Assembly (NCBI GenBank): GCA_021234155.1
Contig: JAJEKV010000027.1
Coordinates: 12,166,716-12,230,715 of the forward strand
Source of the DNA: Isoetes taiwanensis
Taxonomy: Eukaryota > Streptophyta > Lycopodiopsida > Isoetales > Isoetaceae
Direction of reading: 5' to 3'
DNA: 64,000 nucleotides
The notes below the pieces were generated by a model that was given only the letters and a program-made list of their open reading frames with translations, did not search any database and was not told the origin of the DNA. Position numbers and translations under genes: made by a program. Position 1 is the stretch's first letter. Each line of letters opens with the position of its first letter. Below, piece by piece: positions 21,786-33,500 of the stretch.

Positions 21786-24700
21786 CCGGACCGTGTAGAA
21801 ACTGAAGTGTTTTGTCGTTCGGGCACTGCAGAGGCTCCGAAATGGCAATTCAACTTCTCCACATCGTCTGCAATGGCAAAATTACCATAGAGACCAAATT
21901 ACACAGTCAGTTTTGCAAAAGAATACCTTACATGTCAGTATTCAGCATCCACCTCCTAGGCCAATTGACTACAAGTGTACTAGACATGAGCTACCTTGGC
22001 ACTTCTTGGAGAAGGGATGGTTTTCTGGCCAGAAAACTTGATCCCCACGGCAATGTCGACACTATGAGCCCATTGGAAGAGTCAAATCACGGTTCTGGAT
22101 AGGAGAGGTTGTCCGTCTATCGCCAGTGCCTTTGGGAGAGAACTTTTGGGGCAAGTTCCTTCCGGGGGGTTTTCAAGGTCCATGCTCTGGCATCAACACC
22201 CCCCCATGTCAATACATGGCGCAAGATCTTAGTCGAATCTGAGAAGGATATGGCCTCCGAAACGTAAATCCTATGAGTTGCAAGGTTCTTGAAGGGTTTA
22301 CATTTTGGGGCCGAGTTTTGATCTTTTACATGTGAGGCATGGCCGACAAGCTGCAATTGAGAATGCGAAGCAAGTGGAACTGACGGAATGGAGTTCGGAT
22401 CTGTCCTCCTCCCGATGTAGCAATTAGAAGTCGAGGGCCACTTTTGTAGTAGCAAGTCATTCATAAATTCGTAATTAATGTATAGTACAAAATTGATTTC
22501 TGATTTTTTGTCAGCTAGCTTCCTCAGTCATCAACAGCATACAGGCCAATTTTTTGAATTTTCGGACAAGATTTAGATCAAAGAGTTAGCATTAAAGCAG
22601 TCCGAGTAGCCCGTTGTTGGGCAGCCGAGTTGGTACCCTTCCCCAAGTCGAACAAGGCCAGGATCTTGCATGGCCGGCTCACAAGAGGGGAGAGTACGAA
22701 CCCCAGGAGGCAGGATCCAGAAAAGTTCCCGGGGCATCCTTTCCTGGCAGTGTTCCCCCGGGGGGTCGTACATTAATGATCACTCTCCCAGAGCTCGGTT
22801 CCCCTATTCGACCGTCAAATCCCACGTTCAAGGGCCCTGCTTTGGGCAGGTCCAAAAAATTCCAAGATTAGTCCGGGTGAACTTATCAAACTGCAGAGTG
22901 TCTTGTGGGCGACCGTGTAGAAACCGAAGTATTTTGTTGATCGGGCACTGCGGAGGCTCCGCAACGGTGATTTGACTTTGCGATGTAACGAAATTACCCT
23001 AGAACCAAATTATACGGCAGTTTTACAAAAGAAAGAAACACTTACGCACTACATTGCAGTATTCAACATCCACCTCCGAGGCCAATTGACTACGAGTGTG
23101 CTAGACAGAAGCTACTTTGGCACTTCTTGGAGAAGGGATGATCTTCTGACCATGGAACTTAGTCCCAGAGCAATGTCGATGCTCTGAGCCCAATCGAAGA
23201 GCCAAATCACGGTTCCAGATAAGGGAGTTGTTGCAGTCCGTCACTATGGCCTTCGAGAGAGGACTTTTGAGGCAAGCTGCTTCCGGGGGGTTTTAGGGTC
23301 CGTGCTCTGGCGTCAACACCCGCTCTCTATGTCAAGACACCGAGCAAGATCTTGGTCGAATCTGACAAGGATAAGGCCTCCGAAACATAAACCGGTTTGT
23401 ATTTTGCGGGCCGAGTTTTGATTTTTTGCACGTGGAACGTGGTCGAGAAGCTGAATTGAGAATGCGGAGCAAGTGGAACTGACGGAATGGATTTTGGATC
23501 TGTCCAGGGTAAAAATTATGGGCACCTATTATATTTTATGTTATTAACCATGGGCAATTTTCTAGTGTCTTTATATTTTTATTAATTAATATGTGGGCAA
23601 TTTTTTCTGAACAAAAAAAAAATATATTTTATTCTGATGGAAAATACAATTTGGTTTACAAGTTATTTTTTCCCATTCTTACACAACTTCAATAAACTAA
23701 CATCAGCTATTGAGGAATGAAATACAATTTATTGTCATAGTCATGGCCAAAATTTCGCATCACATTGAACATCACACCTCCATATCTTCCACACCAACTG
23801 TTTTTTATGGTGGTCTAGTACTAGCTGTTATGGTGGCTTTTCCATAAACATTTTGATAATTCCTTTGTGCATAAACAATGGGTTCTACAAATCTCTATAA
23901 GCTTAAAGAGACGGGTGCTACAATTGGTGCTAGAAAATCTCTACTTCCAAATCTCTGAGTCATTACAGAGGTCGTTGCTATGAAATATCTGCCATAAAAT
24001 CTTGCTATATCAGGTCTAGCTCGAAAATACCTATGTCGATTATGAACAATGGTTATAACGAAAAAGGTTATCCCTCATTAATGTCAGTCATTTTATGCAA
24101 TTTTTTAAACTTATTATTTTTGAAGATCATATATGGGCTAATCCATTTTTAAAATACCCATAAAAGAATCATGACATGGGCGATTTTCTCTTCTGGCAAG
24201 ATAAAAAAGAATTACACATGGGCGATTGCATATACCAAAAATGCAAAACTGATCCTACTAATCTCTCAAATCTTAATCCAAGAATTAGAAATAAAATAGC
24301 CCATTTGCGATTAATCGTCCTTAATTTTTACCCTGGATCTGTCCTCCTCCCAATGTGGCAATTAGAAGTTGAGGACCGCTTTTGCAATATCAAGACATTC
24401 ATAAATTCGTAATTAATGCATAGTACGAAATTAAATTCTGATTTTTTGTCAACTGGCTTCTAAGTCATCATCATCATACAGGCTAATTTTTCAAATTTTC
24501 GGATAAGGTTTAGACTAAAGAGTTAGAATTATAGCAGTCAGAGCAGTCTGTTGTTGGACAATCGAGATGGCATCCTTCCCCAATTCAAACAAGGCCAGGA
24601 CCTTGCACGACCGCCTCATAAGGGAAAGCCACGGGCCCCAGTAGATGGGACCTAAAAAAGTTCCCCAGGCAGCCTTTCCTGGCAGCGCTCCCCGGGGGCT

Positions 24701-24967
24701 GTACGCTAATGGCCACCCCTCCGAAGCTCGGTTCCCCTATCTGACTGTTGAATCCTCCGTTCAAGGGCCCTGCTTTGGGAACTCCAAAAGATTCCAAGAT
24801 CGACCTGGGGGAACTTATCAAACTGCGGAGCTAATGCGGGCGACCGTGTAGAAATCGAAGTGTTATGTCGTTCAGGCATTGTGGAGGCTCCGGAGAACGG
24901 CAATTTGACTTCGTCACATCGTCTGGAATGACGAAATTATCCTAGGGACCAAGTTAGGCAGTCAAGG
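21786..24967 (+). repeat. Tandem repeat, unit about 1.13 kb, about 2.1 copies
   Basis: Unit 1 starts at about 21786 (ACCGTGTAGAAACTGAAGTG), unit 2 at about 22912 (ACCGTGTAGAAACCGAAGT) and a 127-bp partial unit 3 at about 24841. Units share blocks such as GCCAATTGACTAC, CACTTCTTGGAGAAGGGATG and CATTCATAAATTCGTAATTAATG. Unit 2 is lengthened by the hAT-like element at 23505-24335. I see no coding potential, and unit ends lack TG/CA, so they are not simple LTRs. The array stops at 24967 exactly where RT sequence of element E begins. Confidence 0.85.
23505..24335. mobile_element. Non-autonomous hAT-like DNA transposon (831 bp)
   Basis: Perfect 14-bp terminal inverted repeats, CAGGGTAAAAATTA at the left and its complement at the right. 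They are flanked by the 8-bp duplication GATCTGTC at 23497-23504 and 24336-24343. Unit 1 of the surrounding tandem repeat has the empty site near 22400. CAGGG ends and 8-bp duplications are typical of the hAT superfamily. The motif TGGGCRATTTT recurs near both ends (23550, 23592, 24176, 24219), like subterminal transposase-binding repeats. No transposase is encoded. Confidence 0.9.
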
Positions 24968-25540
24968 ACTGGCCTATCCCCAGTAATGTTTCAGAGGTTA
25001 GGAGCCTTTTGGGTTTGGCAGGCTATTATAGGAGATTTGTCAAGGATTTTGCCAAGATTGCAGCCCCTCTGACAGACCTTACAAAGCATGAGAAAGTGAA
25101 GGATTGGGTAGAACATTGTAAGGCAAAGGTCCAGAGAGGCTTTCAGAAACTTAAGGATGCTTTGACTTCAATGCCAGTCCTCACATTGCCGCACTCGAGA
25201 AAGATCGTTAGTAGCAAAGATTTAAAATTGCTACCGAGGAGTTCTAATGCAAGAGGAGAGGGTTATTGCGTATGATTCTAAGAAAATGAATGAGACTGAA
25301 CAGCGATACCCCACTCACGATTAGGAACTTTTGGCAGTTGTACGGGCTCTGCGCATATGGAGACACTACCTTCTTGGTAGGAGATTCCAGCTAGATACGG
25401 ATCACCAGAGTCTCCATTATCTTTCTACCCACCAAATCTAAATCTCTCAGGAGAAGATGGATGGAGTTTTTGAGGAATATGATTTTGAGATCATGTATAA
25501 GCCGGTACAATGTGGTTGGTTATGATGCTTTGTCACGCCA
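24968..25540 (+). pseudogene. Element E RNase H region
   Basis: The frame reads [40 protein letters not shown], then after a shift [20 protein letters not shown] and RIWRHYLLGRRFQL. This matches the RT connection and RNase H of gypsy elements. Stops and shifts near 25210, 25320 and 25440 break it. About 25540-25850 holds a degraded link to integrase. Confidence 0.85.
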
Positions 25541-25849
25541 TCCCTTAGTAACCTCGCACCCATTGTAATGCAATTTCCACGCCACAAAGTGAGTTCGAAG
25601 CAAATAGAGCAAACTTTGGCCACATACCCCGAATCGGTGAAGTGTGGCACGCTTTTAAACAAAGAGGCACGAATCGGATAAGGAGCATGAGGCTTTTCCG
25701 CTCTTATAAGAAGAGGGCAATTTGCTTTATTGCAAAGACAAGTTGTGTGTACCCGAGACTTCGTGAGTCCGTAGTTTATTTATTCTTCATGATACACACA
25801 ACAGTTCCTATAGCCGGACATGCAAAAGCTTCATGAAGATCTACTTTAA

Positions 25850-27100
25850 GATTCGCCAGCTACTATTTTTGGCCAAGATGAAGAGAGACATTGCCGATAC
25901 ATTAAGCAATGTCAAGTGTGTCGCAAACTAAGGCCGAAGTTGAGGGTTCCGGAGAGTTGCAATCGCTGGATGTGCCCAACGCCAAAATGGGAGGTGATAA
26001 CCATGGATTTTATTGTGGGCCTTCCAAGGCGCGTACCCTCCATGGATATGACGCTTTATCGGTCGCGGGTCGACAAGTTGTCGAAGATGGTTTGCCATGG
26101 CGCACTACCGAACCACGACCTTGGATCGATGCCTTTGTTATTCGCGAAGGAAATCTTCAGATTGCACGGGATGCCACGAGTAATAGTATCTGACAGAGGT
26201 CCTAAGTTTGTAAGTGCATTCTGGAAGTATTTCTTTGCCACCATTCAGACAAAGCTTGCTATGAGCACAGCATATCATCCTCAGACGGATGGATAAACAG
26301 AGCGGACCAACCGCATTATAGAAGATATGTTGCGAAGCTATGTGTAGAGTAAGCAAACTCAGTGGGTGGATTATATCTATCTAGTGGAGTTTGCTTATAA
26401 TAGCACGAAGCAGGAGTCTTCTAGAATGTCTCCTTTCGTGATAAACTATGGCTATCAATGCCTAACTCTAGACACATGGCATAATCCTATTTCTAAAGTG
26501 GAAGTTTCCCAACAGCTCCTTTTGGAAATGCAAGCTTTAGTCGAGGAGGTTCGTGGTTATTTATTGGCCACGCGTAGTCGTCAGAAAAGTGTGGCTGATA
26601 AGCACAGCACCCCATGAGTGTTCCAAGTGGGCGATTTAGTTTGGCTTAAGATTAAGATTAAGCAAGCCAATCTCAAAATTGGTAACTGCAAGAAATTGAC
26701 ACCCAGATGGACTGGACTGTTCATGATTATTGAACGTATTGGAGAGCAGGCATATCGGTTGGATTTGCCACCCCGCTTGAAGATCCACAAGGTCTTTCAC
26801 GTGAGTCTTCTGAAGAGACACACTTCTGATCCAGAGGAGATGTTGGATACACCCACCCTCCTTGAAATGACGGATGAGCAACTAGAGATAGTGCCCGAAG
26901 CTCTTCTTGATCGGGCCTATAAGCAGACCAGAAGGACTCAAATGCTCCAATATTTGGTCAAGTGGAAACACTTGCCGGTGGAGGATGCTATGTGGGTAAT
27001 GAAGATAGATCTTGAAAAGCATTATCCGGAATTCATGGGGGAATCTCAAGGCCCCACCATCAACGATGTCATCAACCCCGATTCCGGCGGTAAGCATTGA
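25850..27100 (+). pseudogene. Element E integrase and chromodomain
   Basis: Blocks in order: the zinc-domain end ([15 protein letters not shown]), core with first Asp in [13 protein letters not shown], second Asp in [15 protein letters not shown], and the Glu block TAYHPQTDG then TERTNR, with a stop where Gln is expected. Then come VFQVGDLVWLKIK (GPY/F region), FHVSLLKRH, and a chromodomain at 26900-27030 with MLQYLVKWKHLPVEDAMWV. The catalytic residues can be followed, but at least five stops or shifts intervene. The last part, 26618-27100, is a clean 160-codon frame. Confidence 0.88.
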
Positions 27101-27714
27101 AGGCTTGTTTCGGCAGGGATCATGCAGTAGCCGCAGGGGTAGATGCATCTTAGATCAAAGTAGTTACCGATGATGAGACCACCTTGGTGTTCTCTAGGAC
27201 GTGGTGTCTTGTCAATGTGGGCATGACCACGGAACATGACCATTCCTTATGCAGCTATGAATTGCGAACCCTAGGCATGGTAGGCTTCCCTGTTAGTTTA
27301 ATCTTTTATTTTAATTGAAGGGGGTGGTCCCTTCAACCACAACTTAATTATTATGTGTAAATACTGACGTATTGACATGTGCAGGCCAGTGAGCGGTAGG
27401 TGACCTGCGCATGTATAGAGGGTTGCTGATGGCCCACACGTCTGTATTTTCATGTCTTCTTTTATCAACTTGCTAATGGTTTCATAATGTCTGTTATTGG
27501 ACTCCGGTCCTTGAATTTTCCATGTGATAATGATGTGAAATGCACATTGGTGCGTAAACAATTTTGTGATCTTCAAACCTTAATCATGTTTTATCTTCAG
27601 GAATAAGAAGTTATTCTCATCTATTCATGTGTAACTTACTCTATTTCATACTGGTGTATTCTTAGGACACATGTTAGCTATTTCTAACTAACCCCAATGC
27701 TGAGGACAGCATTA

Positions 27715-27731
27715 TTCCAAGGGGGGGAGAA
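27715..27731 (+). other. Element E polypurine tract
   Basis: The sequence AAGGGGGGGAGAA directly precedes the LTR start TGTGACG. Together with the TG...CA ends it fixes the LTR boundary. Between 27100 and 27714 I see only untranslated sequence. Confidence 0.85.
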
Positions 27732-28101
27732 TGTGACGTTTCACGTATTTATACGGTATATGTATAAATACACTGACATGTCACGCCGTACATATACGCC
27801 GTCATAGGGTATAGCTAACCTAGTGGGTTAACCTAAATGGATTAACTTAGCTATGCTAAATTAACATTAACCTAATTAATAGAATAATTAGCCTAATTAA
27901 GCTAATTAGCTAATTATTAATGCCACGTGGCATGATTCGATTGGCCAAGGGAGGGTTTTGCTAGTTTAGTCTATCCTAGGTTAATCCTTGAACCAGAATC
28001 GACCAGGATCTTCAACCAGGCGCTTCCCCAAAACCCTACAGCAGCTGAGATGGATCATCCTCAAGACAACGGCTCGAGTCGCTTTAACGGTTAGTCCGTA
28101 G

Positions 28102-29336
28102 GATTAAGTGTGATTTTTTTTTTTTTTGAAGGTACGAATTTTTATATTATATGGATAAAAAGGAACAATGTTTGATGTTAATAGAGAATTACTACAGGAG
28201 TAATCTCAACATCTTCATTCTGTACTAACAAAAAACTTATTATGAAATGCTCTTGAAGCTGATATACTTGTAGCTCTCATGAGTCTTCCCACATGGTATA
28301 ATACATGATGATACTGAGAACAAGCCCTGAAGGCCCCTGAAGGGTTCATATCAATCAGCAGAACCACATAAGTCTTGTATGATGCTGAAAATAGGCAAGA
28401 AAAATGTGAAGCTCCAAATCTGTAAAGGTGTAGCAAGAAGTATGAATCTCGAGAAGAAGCCCTCACTCAAACATATCAATATTTGAGCATTACCAACCAA
28501 GCATATCAGTACTTGTGAAGGTTATGAGGTTCTTGGCATAAGATACCAAAGCCAATCAGAAATGAGAAATCTCCCAAGCATAGCAGTACTTGAGAGTTCT
28601 TGGCATAGAAGCTAAAGCACATCAAGAATCAGCAACTACTCAAGCATAGCAGTACTTGAGATAGGAACCGAGTGCTAAAAGATTTTAAACTGCTTACTAG
28701 TCCTATACATCATGTTTCCTCTGCACTTTCAAACCAAAATCCAGCAAGGTATCAAGACCCACATGAATACACTGCCAAGGAAAGAATCGATCTGACCATC
28801 CATGTACAATCTGGACCCTTCTGCTAGAAAGAAGGAGTAGGAAAAGGAAATGACCAAATGAGAAAGAACCTGGATAATTAGAATGTAAGATTGCAAGAAC
28901 CTGAAGCTGTATCACTTGATAGATCTGCCTGCGTTATTACTCCATCTTATAGGCATCCACGCCATTTCGATGCGTTCTTGCCTTAGAAAAGGATCAAGAT
29001 TCAAAGAATCCAATCCAGAGCATACAAGAAACATACTGCCACGAAGAGCAGAAGAGCAAAAAGGCCACGTTAGTGGCTTACCAGCAAAAATCTAAGAAGA
29101 ACCGCCTGATACTGCTTCAAATTCCTGATACTAAGAAATTCCAGAATTTCCTCCACCAGATTGGACGATTCCCTGCTAGCACCTGGATTCAGATTTGAAG
29201 AGATCAAGAAATCAGAGGTAGTGCCGGAAATGGAGGGCAGAGGCGGCTCCCTGCCTCCGGATCCACCCTAGCCACTGCCGCTGCCGCCTACGCCAAGAAC
29301 CGCCAGTTTTTTTTCTTTGTTCGATTAAGTGTGATT
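28102..29336 (-). mobile_element. Poly(A) retrocopy inserted in the LTR of element E
   Basis: GATTAAGTGTGATT occurs at both ends (28102-28115 and 29323-29336) and once only in the uninterrupted LTR, so it is a 14-bp target duplication. A T-run at 28114-28127 is the poly(A) tail of a minus-strand transcript about 1.2 kb long. This is the mark of LINE-driven reverse transcription. The 5' end (minus) is GC-rich (GGCGGCAGCGGCAGTGGC). I find no long frame or tRNA-like head, so it may be a retrocopied noncoding or UTR-rich RNA, or a large SINE-like element. Confidence 0.85.
28466..28660. repeat. Four short palindromic repeats inside the retrocopy
   Basis: Copies at 28466-28487, 28497-28517, 28573-28594 and 28639-28660 share the core CATAKCARTAYTTG. 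The first has arms CTCAAA/TTTGAG and the last CTCAAG/CTTGAG, so the base change in one arm is matched in the other. Confidence 0.7.
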
Positions 29337-30519
29337 AGTAGGATAGCACCTCTGAGGCATCTCTGTGTGTGATGGTTCCTATTTTTCTCTGTGATTTAGC
29401 AAGAGAGACTAACCCTTGTTTGAAAGGTAAGATGTTCTTCTTTCTAATTCTATACTTGCTCTGAAATGATAGATTGATGGTTCTTTGCATAGTATTACCC
29501 TGGAAATGGGGGAATTATGGGGGGGGGTAGAGACCTCTGAGCTCATATATCATAGTATGTTTCTAGTTAGCGCCCTATAAATCCCATTACTTGCGGCCTG
29601 TGCACAAGATCCCACCAAGCTGTGGAATCTATGGCGTTATTGAAGCACCAGATAAGGGACCGTAGTGATGAAGTGTGGGGTGGGGTCTTGCCTGAGCATA
29701 AAAGGCTACGGGGACTGCTTTAGTGAGCTAGGCCTAATAGTCGGTCACGTGGAGGGCCGGGTATGGGTCTGACACTCCCTGGGTACAGAGGTGTGACCCG
29801 AATGGGGCATCTTGTACTTTGACGATAAAGTTAGGGGAGTAAGTCGGGTATGGAAGGAGATGTTGAGGGATCTCCTCCTCTAGCTCACCCATGGATTCAC
29901 TGCGACTCTGGAAGGGGACACCTCCCCGACCTGCCTCATCGGACCAGGGAGATGCAACCTGGAGTAGCCTCACGGGTCTTCCCCTTTGAGCCTACGTCTC
30001 CGGAAGGCTACAGTGACTCCATAGCTTGATTCAGCTCATCTGCAAAGTGTGCACAGGAGGGGCGGATGGAGTGGACAACCCTAGCCACTGTTCTATGCTA
30101 GCCCACGCCATGTTATACTTCGGTCTGATGATCTCTTGAGACCCAGCCGTCAGTCTATCCTCATTGGAGTCTGAACCGGGGTAGGACCTGGGTTTTGGGG
30201 TGTTTAATTCCTTAGCATTAGATGTATCCTCTCTGTTATCAGTATTGGGATGGATGTGCCACCCTTTGTGGTGGTTATTTATGATGTGATTATGCTGTAT
30301 GCTAACCTTGTATTCACGCTTCCGCTATCTAGGAGATCCATTGAAGGCATGGACCGGAATGACACCTTCGTGTCCTTCCCTCGAACATCCATCATATGGA
30401 TGGTCTATGGATGGCCCGAGGTAGACGGAGGGCCATGCTCATGGTGAGATGTTGCCATGGGAGGGGAAAGTCCCTGTATATATACGGCCGGGCGTCGTAT
30501 ATATTCCGGGAGCGTCACA

Positions 30520-33500
30520 TCTGCTATGTTCTTCTTCTTCGGTTTTTACTTGTTATTATGCGGCTTGCCTTGTCCCTGCCATGCATGTTTGATTTCTGTA
30601 ACCATTTACGGGTGCTTTTTTAGGGTTCTTTGTGTTGCTTGCAGGTTTTACGCCGTCTTCCGGGGTCCTGCTTTTCTTGGCTTCGCCATCGACCCATCTC
30701 CTTCGGTTCTTCAGGCAACACATTCAAGGTTGTTGGCGACAATTTCTCAGGTTTTCCTCGAAAACCCGAAAGGGCGGCGTTTTTTATCCCGATGAGAAGT
30801 TGTCGCCATTACCCTTCTATACTGCCTGTGCATATTTCTTTTTCCAGGGTAGCCTGATATTGTTCCTATTGTCGGCTACCCCTCTCTATTCTTCAAACAT
30901 TGTATACTGCTGCTCCGGTTTTATGTCTCTTGCGAGTCCCTTCCCAGAATCGCATCGATCCGAGCCATCGGATCGTCATTCTGGGCAGGGACGAGCCATT
31001 ATATAAGGATCTTCTCCATTCGGGACCAGTTATCGGCGTCTTCTCACAGCAGCACTTCTTTCATTCTCATTGCTTCAATCCTCCTTTTTCAATCCTTTTT
31101 CTCAATGATCCAATCTTCCTTTCCAATCCTTTTTCCATGACCCTACTTTGATCCAATCTTTCAATTCTTTCCCGGTGAATCCCCCATAATGCGGTCTGTT
31201 CATGCTTCAATCCTCATTTTTCAATTCTTTGTCCCGACTCTACACTGATCCAATCTTCCTTTCCAATCCTTTTTCCATGGCTCTACATTGATCCAATCTT
31301 TCAATTCTTTCTCGGTGAATCCACCATAATGCGGTCTGTTCATGCGTTTTCAGATGTCTTCCACCATGTTTCGCACTCCTCTGCTGGATTTCTGCATGTT
31401 GTTATAGCAATCCTTGGCAAGGTATGGCTCTCAGCATGTTTTTGAAGCAATTTGGGAACAATCAGGGGTATGGCTCTCAAGCTTCTTTCTTTTTCATGCA
31501 TGCTTTATGGCTGGTTTCTTTGATAAGCAATCTTTTCTGATCTCCATAGCGAATTTGGTTAGCATCTGGTTGCGACTCTGTGATTATAATAGGGATTGGA
31601 CATGCTGCTTCCACAGGGATTGGGAATATTTCTGCTTGTGTTTGTGATTTGCCCGTTCTTTATACTTCTTGCATGGTTTCATTCTATTGGTCTGGTTTTT
31701 GGATTCGATGGCTCGTGGATTGGATGGCTCGGTGATCCCCAAATATCCTTATTGAGAATGTAAATATGATAGCTCAGTGGATCCTGACATAGCCTTTTTT
31801 TGATACACCCATCCATCCTTGTTGTTTCAGATCATTTTTATAGCAGCATGTGCAGGAGGCAGTTGTCATAGATGGTGCTAGGTGACAGCCTTGCTCCTAG
31901 CTGGAGGTTAAATCGACGTCACAGCAGCTCAGCCAAAATTTCGACTTCCTCTCTGCTTCTGCAGCTCATCCATACACTCCCATCTGCCTCTGTTTCTGTT
32001 TTCTGTGTTCTCGGGTCCTTTTCTGCTGGCGGTGTTTTGATAGCAGGCAAGAGGAGCGGCCGATTTCTAGTTCTTCCGATGCGGAGTGCTGCACGGCGGG
32101 CCTCCCAGAGTCGCGGATCCACCAGGCGGCATCCCATCCATCGCGTCCAACAAGGGCGCAGGCCATTTGGCATTCGAAGCTACTTTTGTGATCAGGGTGC
32201 CACAGAAAGCTCCTTTCGTCTCCTCCATCGATTTTTAGCTTCTACCTGCCTTCTTTTTCTTTAAACCTTCAATGGTTTTCTTTAGCCCCACTAATGGTCT
32301 CATGCCACTTCCACCTTCTTTAGCCGGTCGTCATTCATTGTTTATAGGCACCTTTCTTACTCCATTTCGTGACTCAAATCGATTTGCATGAGTGCAACTT
32401 GTAACCCTAGGGCCGTCTTTTCCATGCAACTGCCTTACCTCTATGCCTCACTAATAATGCACCACCATTCCTTATCTTAACATCTGTTGGTGCACATGGG
32501 TCTTTTCCATGCAGCTGCCTTACCTCTATGCCTCACTAATAATGCACCACCATTCCTTATCTTCAACATTCGTTGGTGCGCATGCCAGACATCTACCTCT
32601 AAACATCTATCATTTTCCTAGCTAACAAGGTTATTCACTTGGATTTGCACCTTTTCTTGCACTGAACCCAACATCTGTTCCTTTATTTGACCCCTACGTT
32701 TCTCAACCTACTCACTTTTTTGAGTATTTTTTCTAATGGGCATCTTAAATTTTTGTAGCTATGGTCATTTTGACCCTTCCTTTTTTCCTCATCCCTCTTC
32801 ATAGCTCGACTCGTCTTAAGTCCTCAAGGAAATTGGCAGTTTTCTAGCCAACCAGTCATATGTGCCTTGGTCCTGGCATGTTTTCTATTTGGTCCCTTTT
32901 TGTTTCCCCCAAGTCCTTCGGTTGAAATTATTATTATTTTCCTATTAATCTCTATTAACTACGGTTGTTAGTTGTCGCATTTTACATTGATGGTCGGGTC
33001 TTGACTCATACTAACCGGCTAATCTTTTGCCAACATAAGATGTACTTGTAATAATTTTTCTTTACAGAGCACCCTAGGTCCTAGGGCATGCATTTGTGGT
33101 TTTTTATTGTACAAGTTCCTCACTCATCCAGGTAATTTAACGTTGGGTTACTGTGGCGGTGCATTATTGTATGTCTATATATCCTCATCATTTTTCCTTT
33201 GTTTCACAATTGGAATTGATGCATTTAAATTTAGACATTTTTGGAAGGTGGACGTCACATATTGGCATGCATTATTTTCTCTGCCTTCATGCAGTTGGAC
33301 CTCAAACATTGGCATGCTTTGTTTTACTCTCTAGGAAATATTTGGTAAATATATTATGAGTTTGACATTTTTGCAATTGGAGTTGAAGGTTACTTCGGAA
33401 TCGTTTCTCCTTTGTGCACATTGCGTTTCGGATATTTGGTATTCTATTTTGGCAACACTCTTTTGCGTGATCTATTTTGCTAGAGGTCTCCTCATTCTTA

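Larger units (their letters stand above)
24968..30519 (+). mobile_element. Element E: 3' half of a plus-strand chromovirus
   Basis: It begins abruptly inside the RT/RNase H junction at 24968 and continues through RNase H, integrase, chromodomain, PPT and a 3' LTR ending at 30519. The 5' LTR, gag and most of RT are missing, replaced by the tandem repeat. Same LTR family as elements A, D and F. Confidence 0.9.
27732..30519 (+). repeat. Element E 3' LTR, split by a retrocopy
   Basis: It starts TGTGACGTTTCACG and ends GGGAGCGTCACA. Removing the insertion and one duplication copy (1221 bp) leaves 1567 bp, the same as the LTR at 18051-19617. The 3' part, 29520-30519, is in opposite orientation to element A's LTRs but clearly homologous. 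Confidence 0.88.
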
